Of a stretch of 25,616 nt of DNA, positions 1 through 6,628 are shown piece after piece. The stretch is from assembly GCA_023436605.1 (NCBI GenBank), contig JAEZIQ010000141.1, positions 1-25,616 on the forward strand, written 5' to 3'. The notes beneath the pieces are model-generated. The model had not been told where the DNA came from. It saw only the letters and a list, made by a program, of their open reading frames with translations, and did not search any database. This DNA comes from Actinomycetes bacterium (GTDB lineage: Bacteria; Actinomycetota; Thermoleophilia; Solirubrobacterales; 70-9). The position numbers and the translations under genes are program-made. The stretch's first letter is position 1; each line of letters opens with the position of its first letter.

Positions 1-13
1 GCCCCGGCCCGGT

Positions 14-50
14 CCGACGCGGGGTCATCCAGGCGGGCTGGTCGCGTCGG
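14..50 (-). terminator. Hairpin just after the surface-protein gene
   Basis: CCGACGCG at 14-21 and CGCGTCGG at 43-50 form a perfect 8-bp stem with a 21-nt loop. It starts 3 nt beyond the stop codon of the minus-strand surface-protein gene. Outer GG/CC pairs can extend it across one mismatch. There is no T-run, so termination is inferred only from the position and stem. Confidence 0.35.
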
Positions 51-53
51 GCC

Positions 54-2258
54 TCAACCCCGAACCCGGATCTTCACCGGCTTCGAGGCCGCCCCGCTGT
101 AGGGGAAGCGGGACGATGGGACGAGGAGCGCCCGAAGTCGGATCCGGGCCACGCCCGTGATGTACCGGAACCGGTAGCTGGTCCGGTACCGGCCGTGACG
201 ATCGGTCCTGGTCAGGGTCACCGGCCGCCAACGGCGGGCCGATTCCTCGAAATACTGGATCTGAACCAGGTTTCCCCGGACCGGATGCCAGGCTCCGCGG
301 GCCAGGACCCGACCCCGGAAGAACACTTTCTGCCCCGTCCTCAGACGCTTCGGTCTCGCCTTGAAGAGCAGCTTTCCCCGCACCCTCAGCTCGAGCACGC
401 CCGAGCCGGATTCCTGGAGCCGCCGGTTACCGGCGAATTCCACGCTGACCCTTCGGCTGGTTCCCGGAGAGAGCCAGATTTCGAAGTAACCGCGACCGTC
501 GGTGCGGACCTTCCTCGTGGTGGTGGCCTGCCGGGAGCCGGGGAAGGGCGTCTCCGTCACTGCCAGCTCGGCGTTGCCGATCCCACCACTTTCGACCCCG
601 GTAAGCCGACCGCTCAGATGTGCCCGTTTGCCATAGGCGACTTCAAACTCCCCGCCCCGGTCCCGCAGCTTGCTGTCGAAGCCGGCCGTGATCCTCGTTT
701 CGTCAAGCAACGGAGTCCGAACGGTGACCAGCGAGCCGTTGGCGCGACGGTCGGTCACGGTCAGGTTTCCGGCCCGGTCCACGATCACCGCCCGCAGCAC
801 CCAGTTACCGCGGGGCAGGTCATCGGGAAACCGGGCCCGGAGCTTTTGTTCACCGGTCGAGAGAAACTGGGTCGGGATCGAGGTCCATTTGTCTCCTGAT
901 GCGGGCCGCCAACCGATGCTGCCACCGGCCACGCCGGAGAAGCGGTCGGCGACCGGCACTTCGACCAGTCCCGGATCCTCTTCCGGCGCGTCCGCGAAGT
1001 AACCGGTCGGCGGCACGTTGTCGAGCCGCAGCGTCGCTTCGGCGGAGTGCGTTTCATCGGCGTTCCCGGCCTCGTCGATCAACCACACTCTTGCCCTGTA
1101 CTCCCCTGGACCGGGAAGCCGGACCCCGCCGATCGGCCCCGCCGCGGACTTGCCCCAGGGTCCGGCCGAATACCCCTCGGGACCAGACAACCGCAGCAGG
1201 CTTGCCGCGATCGGCGAAGCGGGACCCTGATCCGGATTGCTCCAGCTGAGGCTGAAGTCGTTGACCCGGTGCCAGTCGTCTCCCCCTTTGACCGTGAGCC
1301 CCTTCGGAGCGGCGGGAGGGTTGTTGTCGACCCGGATCGTGGTGGCGGCCGTGCAGCCTGCGGATCCAGCGAAGTCAAAGGCGCAGTGGTGGAGCGAATG
1401 CGGCCCGTCGGCGAGCGTGCGGGTATCGACCGTGTGGGTTCCGGTCGCGGTGACCGGGCAGGGCTGCATCTTCGTTCCCCGCCACTGGCCGGAGATCATC
1501 GCCTTGGCACAGTTCATTTCCGTGCTCGACCGGACCGCATTGTCGATCGACGTCTGGGCGTACCTCAGTCCCGATCCCGTGTCCCGGTTCGAGAAAGCGA
1601 GCGACTGTGACCCGCGCAGCCAGCCCGTACCGGTCAGGCTCCCGCTGGTTTGAGCGGTCGGCTTGACCGCGTCATCGATCGAGATGGTCAACGAACGAAC
1701 CCCGGTCAGGATCGTCCCGTTGGCGAGACAGTTCCTGTCCGACGTCCGGAAGCAGACCAGACGCGTCTCGAAAGCCCGGGCGAACGGCTCGAAACCCTGC
1801 CAGAAGTCCCGCTTGGTGCCGTCGCTGGTATCCAGCTCGAGAAAGGGAGTGAAACTGCCGTTCGGCGGCACGCCCCCGAGCCGGTGCTGGAAGCCTTCGC
1901 GAAGGTACTGCCAACGCTGGCCGTGGACGTTGACGATGCCGGTTCCGGTCGGGGCCTGCCAGCGCCAGGAGGCGAACTTCGTGCCACCGATCGCGTCGGT
2001 ACCCGACTTGACCTGGTTGATCAGGTGCACCCCGTCGAAGGGATCGGCCGAGGCCGGGGTCTGGCAGTAACTGCTCTTGCCGAACTTGTCGGCGCTCGAA
2101 TCGAACCAGGTGGCGTCCTGACCGACGTGCCAACCGCACTGGGCGACCACATACCTCGCCGCGGCAGCACCATCGGTGGCGGCCACGGCCGAGATTGCCA
2201 GAAGGGTGAAGGCGAGCAGGATCACCGCCAGCGCGGCGAAGCGATTCCGGAATGCCAT
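54..2258 (-). CDS. Secreted multi-domain surface protein with Ig-like repeats
   Basis: A 734-residue exported protein of unknown function. The start at 2258 is chosen because AGAGGAG sits 7 nt upstream and a clear signal peptide follows: Arg-containing n-region, hydrophobic stretch about 8-27, cleavage near AAA-AR at 33-35. The open frame extends to 2342 but has no export signal there. The mature N-terminus (about 35-200) begins YVVAQCGW, has several Cys and many Trp/aromatic residues, and looks like a jelly-roll or lectin-like domain. The middle (about 200-520) has Ig/fibronectin-like segments with recurring VDNxPP and DxxGN motifs. The C-terminus (about 520-734) resembles two carboxypeptidase-regulatory-like beta-sandwiches rich in Arg/Lys, with DGRGYFE- and DRHGRY-type turns. 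It probably acts at the cell surface as adhesin or wall-binding protein. It is divergent from mrp with a 121-bp gap. Confidence 0.8.
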   Translation of the reverse strand: MAFRNRFAALAVILLAFTLLAISAVAATDGAAAARYVVAQCGWHVGQDATWFDSSADKFGKSSYCQTPASADPFDGVHLINQVKSGTDAIGGTKFASWRWQAPTGTGIVNVHGQRWQYLREGFQHRLGGVPPNGSFTPFLELDTSDGTKRDFWQGFEPFARAFETRLVCFRTSDRNCLANGTILTGVRSLTISIDDAVKPTAQTSGSLTGTGWLRGSQSLAFSNRDTGSGLRYAQTSIDNAVRSSTEMNCAKAMISGQWRGTKMQPCPVTATGTHTVDTRTLADGPHSLHHCAFDFAGSAGCTAATTIRVDNNPPAAPKGLTVKGGDDWHRVNDFSLSWSNPDQGPASPIAASLLRLSGPEGYSAGPWGKSAAGPIGGVRLPGPGEYRARVWLIDEAGNADETHSAEATLRLDNVPPTGYFADAPEEDPGLVEVPVADRFSGVAGGSIGWRPASGDKWTSIPTQFLSTGEQKLRARFPDDLPRGNWVLRAVIVDRAGNLTVTDRRANGSLVTVRTPLLDETRITAGFDSKLRDRGGEFEVAYGKRAHLSGRLTGVESGGIGNAELAVTETPFPGSRQATTTRKVRTDGRGYFEIWLSPGTSRRVSVEFAGNRRLQESGSGVLELRVRGKLLFKARPKRLRTGQKVFFRGRVLARGAWHPVRGNLVQIQYFEESARRWRPVTLTRTDRHGRYRTSYRFRYITGVARIRLRALLVPSSRFPYSGAASKPVKIRVRG

Positions 2259-2379
2259 GTCGGGCTCCTCTTTCGGGGTCATCTGCCGGTCTAAGCCCGC
2301 GGCAACCCAGATTCGCCCCCCCTGCCGCTTCGGAATCGACACCCGACGGCCGGGACCCCGCCTCTGCGAGAATCAGGGC

Positions 2380-3537
2380 ATGTCCCTCCCGACCGAAGAG
2401 CAGATCAGAGAAAAACTGACTGCGGTAATCGACCCGGAGCTTCGCCGAAACATCGTCGAACTCGGCATGGTCCGCAGCATCGAAATCAAGGACGACGGCC
2501 AGGTCAACGTGACCGTCTCCCTAACCACCCCGGGTTGCCCCATTCGCTCCCACTTCCAGGATGCGGTGGTCCAGCAGGTTTCCTCGCTCGAAGGCGTGAC
2601 CGGGGTCGGAGTCGGCTTCGACGTCCTCTCCGACGACGAGAAGGCCGGCCTGATGCAGACCCTCGGCCGCGGCAAGCTGCCCCAGGGTGCCCTGGCCCAG
2701 GTCAAGAACGTGATCGGGATCGCTTCCGGCAAGGGCGGAGTCGGCAAGTCCACCCTGACCGCGAACCTGGCCGCCGCGATCCAGGCTGAGGGCCACTCGG
2801 TGGGAGTCCTCGACTGCGACGTCTACGGGTACTCGATCCCGCGCATGCTCGGTGTCGACAAGAAGCCCGAGGTGAACGCCGAGCGGAAGATCCTTCCCCC
2901 GGTCTCCGATTCCGGTGTCGTCACCATGTCGATGGGCTACTTCGTGAATGACAACGCCGCTGTCGTCTGGCGCGGCGCGATGCTCCACAAGGCGCTTCAG
3001 CAGTTCCTCGAGGATGTCGCCTGGGGCGAGCTTGACTACCTGCTGCTCGACCTGCCGCCCGGCACCGGCGACGTCGCCATGTCGATGGCCCAGCTTCTGC
3101 CTCAGGCCAAGATCGCGATCGTCACCACCCCCCAGCCGGCCGCCCAGTCGGTCGCCGCCCGCTCGGCCGAAATGTCGGCCAAGGTCGATGTCGAGGTGAT
3201 GGGAATCATCGAGAACATGTCCGGCTTCACCACTCCGACCGGCGAGCGCTTCTCGATCTTCGGCGAAGGCGGCGGCCAGCTGCTCGCCGACGAGCTGGAG
3301 GTTCCCCTGCTCGGCGAGGTCCCGCTTTCGGAGGAACTCCGTGAGCACGCCGACACCGGCAAGCCCCTGTCGATCGACGAGCCGGATTCACCGGCCGGTC
3401 AGGCGATCATCACGATCGCCCGCAAGATCATCGCCAGCTCCCCCCGTGAACTGCCGATGATCCAGACGATCCAGACCGCAGCTCCCGAGCTCGCCCCCAA
3501 GCTCGGCAAGAACGCCAAGGAACTCCCCCTCGTTTAG
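2380..3537 (+). CDS. mrp: Mrp/ApbC-type Fe-S cluster carrier ATPase
   Basis: A 385-residue P-loop protein of the Mrp/NBP35 family, which binds and transfers Fe-S clusters to apo-proteins in the cytoplasm. Residues 1-90 are a MIP18 (DUF59) domain with the conserved TTPGCP Cys53. The deviant Walker A GKGGVGKST is at 117-125, the second Asp motif is DCDVYG near 146-150, and DLPPGTGD is near 224-231. After IIENMSGF (277-283) the sequence reads TTPTGERFSIFGEGGG, so the CxxC pair of many Mrp proteins is absent; I recall the same in mycobacterial Mrp. The start at 2380 begins the DUF59 fold. The open frame extends upstream to 2176, but that part is antisense to the divergent gene. No strong Shine-Dalgarno is visible, so leaderless translation is possible. 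It is convergent with fdxA, an Fe-S protein. Confidence 0.93.
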   Translation: MSLPTEEQIREKLTAVIDPELRRNIVELGMVRSIEIKDDGQVNVTVSLTTPGCPIRSHFQDAVVQQVSSLEGVTGVGVGFDVLSDDEKAGLMQTLGRGKLPQGALAQVKNVIGIASGKGGVGKSTLTANLAAAIQAEGHSVGVLDCDVYGYSIPRMLGVDKKPEVNAERKILPPVSDSGVVTMSMGYFVNDNAAVVWRGAMLHKALQQFLEDVAWGELDYLLLDLPPGTGDVAMSMAQLLPQAKIAIVTTPQPAAQSVAARSAEMSAKVDVEVMGIIENMSGFTTPTGERFSIFGEGGGQLLADELEVPLLGEVPLSEELREHADTGKPLSIDEPDSPAGQAIITIARKIIASSPRELPMIQTIQTAAPELAPKLGKNAKELPLV

Positions 3538-3545
3538 CAGGAGTC

Positions 3546-3564
3546 GATCCGCCTTCGGCGGATC
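3546..3564 (+). terminator. Short hairpin downstream of mrp
   Basis: GATCCGC (3546-3552) pairs perfectly with GCGGATC (3558-3564) around a CTTCG loop, 8 nt after the mrp stop. There is no T-tract, so it may terminate mrp or only protect its 3' end. Confidence 0.45.
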
Positions 3565-3785
3565 TCCCAGGTACACCAGCCCCTCCCATCGGAACCAGAA
3601 GATGACGGTCGGGAGGGGCTACACCTGTGCCGGCTCCACGCAAAGTACGAGCGGTCGGGGCGCCAGGTTCGATTCAGGGGTGTCATATCCCGGTGATTTG
3701 AACCTGGTGCCACTGGTCGATCACGGGACTGAGCCTCACCCAAGCATCACTGATTTCGAGTGGGTGAGGCGGGTTTGAAATTGGA

Positions 3786-3804
3786 GGGCGAGCGAAGCTC
3801 GCCC
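3786..3804 (-). terminator. Hairpin 9 nt after fdxA stop
   Basis: A perfect 8-bp stem, GGGCGAGC/GCTCGCCC, with a 3-nt loop lies just beyond the fdxA stop at 3813. On the minus strand it is followed by TCCAATTTC, a poor U-tract. It is a likely 3'-end hairpin of the ferredoxin mRNA. Confidence 0.5.
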
Positions 3805-3812
3805 GACTGCAG

Positions 3813-4076
3813 CTAAGCCTGCTGGAAGTAGGCGGCGTTCTTCTCGGCGAAGTGCGCCCATTCGGCCGGAAGCTGGTCCTCGGCGAAGCAGGCGTCGACC
3901 GGGCAGGCTTCGACGCAGGCATCGCAGTCGATGCACTCATCGGGGTCGATGTAGAGCATGTCGACCTGGTCGTAACCGGGCTCGTCCGGGGTCGGATGGA
4001 TGCAGTCGACCGGACAAACCTCCACGCAGGAGTTGTCTTTCTGACCGATGCAAGGCTCTGCGATGACGTAACTCAT
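3813..4076 (-). CDS. fdxA: 7Fe ferredoxin (FdxA type)
   Basis: An 87-residue soluble electron carrier. The N-terminus MSYVIAEPC matches the invariant start of FdxA-type [3Fe-4S][4Fe-4S] ferredoxins, which fixes the start at 4076 rather than the in-frame Met codons at 4085, 4094 or 4148. Cys9, Cys17, Cys21 and Cys25, with spacing CxxxxxxxCxxxCPxxC, form the first cluster site. Cys48-x2-Cys51-x2-Cys54-x3-Cys58-Pro is the second. A loop at about 27-40 is several residues longer than in the mycobacterial proteins I remember. The tail after 66 is amphipathic. It is probably an electron donor to cytochromes P450 or oxidoreductases, whose genes are not here. TAATAT about 8 nt upstream of the ATG may be a -10 of a nearly leaderless transcript. 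Its neighbour mrp is convergent. Confidence 0.95.
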   Translation of the reverse strand: MSYVIAEPCIGQKDNSCVEVCPVDCIHPTPDEPGYDQVDMLYIDPDECIDCDACVEACPVDACFAEDQLPAEWAHFAEKNAAYFQQA

Positions 4077-4153
4077 GTTTCCCATATTAGACATTGAGGC
4101 AGCCGGACCTCCCCCTCGCCGGAGTTCGGAATACCTACCTGAATGCACGGAAA

Positions 4154-4180
4154 TTGCCCGGATTCGCGCCGCTCTAGACT
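4154..4180 (+). promoter_or_regulatory. Possible promoter for a leaderless epimerase mRNA
   Basis: TAGACT at 4175-4180 fits the actinobacterial -10 pattern TANNNT and ends 7 nt before the GTG start at 4188. TTGCCC at 4154-4159 is a weak -35 at 15-nt spacing. The absence of a Shine-Dalgarno supports a leaderless transcript. The assignment rests on pattern only. Confidence 0.35.
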
Positions 4181-4187
4181 GCTGTGA

Positions 4188-5075
4188 GTGATCCTTCTAA
4201 CCGGTGCCACGGGCTCGATCGGCTCGCGACTGTTGCCCCGCCTGATCGCCGATGGCCATCAGGTGCGAGTTCTGGTCCGCGAACCACGCAAGCTGGGTGC
4301 CCACCGGGTCGATGTGCAGATCACGATGGGGGACCTGCGCGAACTGCGCGACCCTTACATGCTGCGCCAGGCGATGCGGGGTGTCGACACCGTGATCCAC
4401 CTCGCCGCCTCGATCCGCGACCAGCCGCCCCACCCGGTCGAGGAACTGAATGGTCTCGCCACGGTGCGACTGCTCGAGGCCGCCGAGCGGGCCGGGGTCA
4501 AGCGCTTCGTCTTCTTCAGCGCACTCAACGCTTCCGCGGTCCAGCGGACCCGGTTCTTCCGGGCCAAGTGGGTCGCCGAACAGGCAGTAGCCAACTCGAA
4601 ACTCGACTCGACCGTCTTCCGGCCCTCGATCGTGTTCGATCATTCCGATCCCTGGATAACCCTGCTCCGCCGTTTCTCCTTCCTGCCGGCGATCCCGATT
4701 TCCGGCAACGGCAAGTCCCGTTACCAACCGGTCTGGGCCGATGATGTCGCCAGGGCGGTCGAGCATTCCCTCAAGGAGGACGGCCCCGGTGATCACCTGT
4801 ACGAACTCGCAGGTCCGGAGACCATGACCTACGCGGAGATGGCGGAACTGGTCGGGCTGCTGGCCGGTCGGCCCCGCCCTGTGATCCGCATCCCGCTCCA
4901 GCTGGTCCACCTCGGACTCACCGCGATCCACCGGCTGGTCGGCGAGAACGCATTCGCCACCTGGCAGGAAGCCGAGCTGATGAGGGTCTCGATGACTACA
5001 CCTCGCGGCGTGGCCGACCTGGAACGGCTCGGGGTCTCCCCGCGCAGCATGGAGGAAGTTCTCCGGGAGAACTGA
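4188..5075 (+). CDS. Atypical SDR, NmrA/NDUFA9-like NAD(P)-binding protein
   Basis: A 295-residue Rossmann protein of the extended/atypical short-chain dehydrogenase group. The dinucleotide-binding motif TGATGSIG is at 5-12. Other conserved segments are DL at 49-50, VIHLAAS at 69-75, FFSALNAS at 109-116 and RPSIVF at 145-150. Where classical SDRs have YxxxK, this protein reads F123-F-R-A-K127, so the catalytic Tyr is replaced. That is seen in NDUFA9-like and NmrA-like members, which bind NAD(P) without a standard redox step. A quinone- or sugar-related role cannot be decided. GTG start with no Shine-Dalgarno. The next gene follows after 33 nt on the same strand, so the two may be co-transcribed. 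Confidence 0.85.
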   Translation: MILLTGATGSIGSRLLPRLIADGHQVRVLVREPRKLGAHRVDVQITMGDLRELRDPYMLRQAMRGVDTVIHLAASIRDQPPHPVEELNGLATVRLLEAAERAGVKRFVFFSALNASAVQRTRFFRAKWVAEQAVANSKLDSTVFRPSIVFDHSDPWITLLRRFSFLPAIPISGNGKSRYQPVWADDVARAVEHSLKEDGPGDHLYELAGPETMTYAEMAELVGLLAGRPRPVIRIPLQLVHLGLTAIHRLVGENAFATWQEAELMRVSMTTPRGVADLERLGVSPRSMEEVLREN

Positions 5076-5108
5076 GGGCCGGGGTACCGGGCCTGTTACT
5101 GATTGAGC

Positions 5109-6620
5109 ATGGCTCCGGTTCTGAAATGGGCGGGCGTGGTCGTGCTCAGCGTCCTGATCGTGATTGCCTCGGTGATACTGGGGCCGCGGCTGGCCGGAAC
5201 CACCGGTGTTGCCACCGACTTCGGCAGAGTCACGATCGAGCTGGAACCTGCCCTCGGCGGCGGACTCGAGGGCTACGTCCCGGTCGCTGATTGGGGCGTC
5301 AGCTTCGATGGTCCCCCGCTGCCGATCAGGGCCCGGGCGGAACTGAGGACCCTGAACCGGGACGCCTTGCTCCGGGCCGCCGAAGGTGACTCGGAAGAAG
5401 TGGAAACGACCCGGACCCAGCTTCGCGACGGAGCGACAAGGGCGGTACTCCGTGCCTTCGCCTGGACCCTCGGTGTCGCGCTGATCCTCGCCTTGGCGGC
5501 CTGCCTGATCCTCCGGCCACTGAGGCCGCGCTGGGCATTGCCGGTGGTGACCGTCCTGCTCTTCCTGCTGGCGACGATCACCGCCGGTCTCGTCGCACGC
5601 TCGTCGCTGGAACGGAGTTCCTTCGAGAACCCGACCTTCTTTGCTTCCGGCGGAGAGCTCAAACGGATCCTCGAAGTGATCGATCAGAATGACGTCGAGA
5701 GTCCCTACGGAAACGAGTTCGAGAACATCGTCCGCAGCCTGGGAGCGGTCCTTGCCACCGGTGGTGGCGAGGAGACCACGGCCCGTGAGCTTTTCGCCGG
5801 TTCGGATCTCCACACCAATCCGCTGGTGATCCGGCCGGTCTCCCGTCTGGTCGGCGACGAACCGGTCCTCCTGAGCGGCGACTTCGGCCAGCGCGGCAGT
5901 GCCGCCGAGGCCGCCGTTCTGGCTCCGAGGGTTGCCGCGTTGGGTCGCCGGGTCGTGGCTGTATCCGGAAACCACGACTCCGCTGCCCTGATGCGGAGTC
6001 TGGCCGCAGCCGGAGTCACGGTGCTTGACCGGCGGGGACAACTAACGCCGCAGGGCGGCTTTCGTCCTCCGCCGGTGATCACGGTCAACGGCCTCCGGGT
6101 CGCGGGATGGGCCGACCCGCTCGAGTATGGCGGCAAGAATCCGCTCGGCGACCGTGCGGTGACGTTCGATGACCTCGACGACCCTCAGCGGGTTAGCTCG
6201 CAATGGCTGACCGGGATGCTGCGCTGGTTCGACGGGCTCGAGGTCAAACCCGACGTGCTCATGATCCACCAGAACTCGCTGGCGACCCTGCTCGCCGAAG
6301 CGCTTGCCGAAGCCGGCTACGGGGAACCGTTGACCATCACGACCGGCCACAGCCACGAACAGGAACTGGAGCGGATCGGCTCCACGGTGGTCGTGAACCC
6401 GGGATCGATCGGCGCCGGCGGCGCCTTCGACGCGGGCGAGGAGGAGATCGGACTGGCCCACCTCCGATTCAATGGCGACGGCTCGCTGCGTTCGGTCGAG
6501 CTGATCTCGGTCGAACCGTTCTCCGGGGCCGCCCGGGCCACCCGGATCGTGATCCGGACTCTCTGTCCGGGCGAAGACCGCTGCTCCGCCGTCATCCCGG
6601 AAGCAACGATCACCGATTGA
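5109..6620 (+). CDS. Membrane-anchored metallophosphoesterase
   Basis: About 503 residues. There are three hydrophobic segments: about 8-26, 119-137 and 144-163. The first and second flank a region of about 90 residues. The C-terminal half is a calcineurin-like phosphoesterase with all metal-binding blocks visible: D233-L-H235, GDFGQRG at 257-263, GNHDS at 287-291, H387 in MIHQN, and GHSH at 413-416. The enzyme should hydrolyse a phosphoester or nucleotide with two metal ions. Sidedness and substrate are unknown. A TTG at 5103 gives a version two residues longer; no strong Shine-Dalgarno separates them. It ends 8 nt before the stop of the convergent subtilase. The C-terminus carries two Cys (486, 492) that may pair. 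Confidence 0.85.
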   Translation: MAPVLKWAGVVVLSVLIVIASVILGPRLAGTTGVATDFGRVTIELEPALGGGLEGYVPVADWGVSFDGPPLPIRARAELRTLNRDALLRAAEGDSEEVETTRTQLRDGATRAVLRAFAWTLGVALILALAACLILRPLRPRWALPVVTVLLFLLATITAGLVARSSLERSSFENPTFFASGGELKRILEVIDQNDVESPYGNEFENIVRSLGAVLATGGGEETTARELFAGSDLHTNPLVIRPVSRLVGDEPVLLSGDFGQRGSAAEAAVLAPRVAALGRRVVAVSGNHDSAALMRSLAAAGVTVLDRRGQLTPQGGFRPPPVITVNGLRVAGWADPLEYGGKNPLGDRAVTFDDLDDPQRVSSQWLTGMLRWFDGLEVKPDVLMIHQNSLATLLAEALAEAGYGEPLTITTGHSHEQELERIGSTVVVNPGSIGAGGAFDAGEEEIGLAHLRFNGDGSLRSVELISVEPFSGAARATRIVIRTLCPGEDRCSAVIPEATITD

Positions 6621-6628
6621 CCGACCGG

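Larger units (their letters stand above)
3546..3804. repeat. Block of five inverted repeats between mrp and fdxA
   Basis: The 275-bp gap between two convergent genes has no convincing gene but holds five stems in a row. They are: 7 bp at 3546-3552/3558-3564; 10 bp AGCCCCTCCC at 3578-3587 with 3611-3620; 12 bp with one G.T wobble, 3659-3670 with 3700-3711, whose loop can form an inner GGG/CCC stem; 10 bp GCCTCACCCA at 3733-3742 with 3761-3770; and 8 bp GGGCGAGC at 3786-3793 with 3797-3804. The outermost stems probably serve as terminators for the flanking genes. The three middle ones are unexplained and could be an extragenic palindromic element or a structured RNA. I found no tRNA fold. Confidence 0.6.

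Noticed and set aside
25..231. 68-aa minus-strand frame at the window start
   Set aside because: It lies within the 3' part of the surface-protein gene in another frame, with shadow-type composition.
3655..3720. tRNA-like GGTTCGATTC box near 3667
   Set aside because: The bases flanking the loop do not form a 5-bp T-stem and no acceptor or anticodon arm can be fitted.
4197..6041. 614-aa open frame on the minus strand opposite the epimerase and phosphoesterase
   Set aside because: It spans two real plus-strand genes and their gap and is low-complexity in Arg/Gly/Pro/Asp, typical of GC-rich antisense frames.
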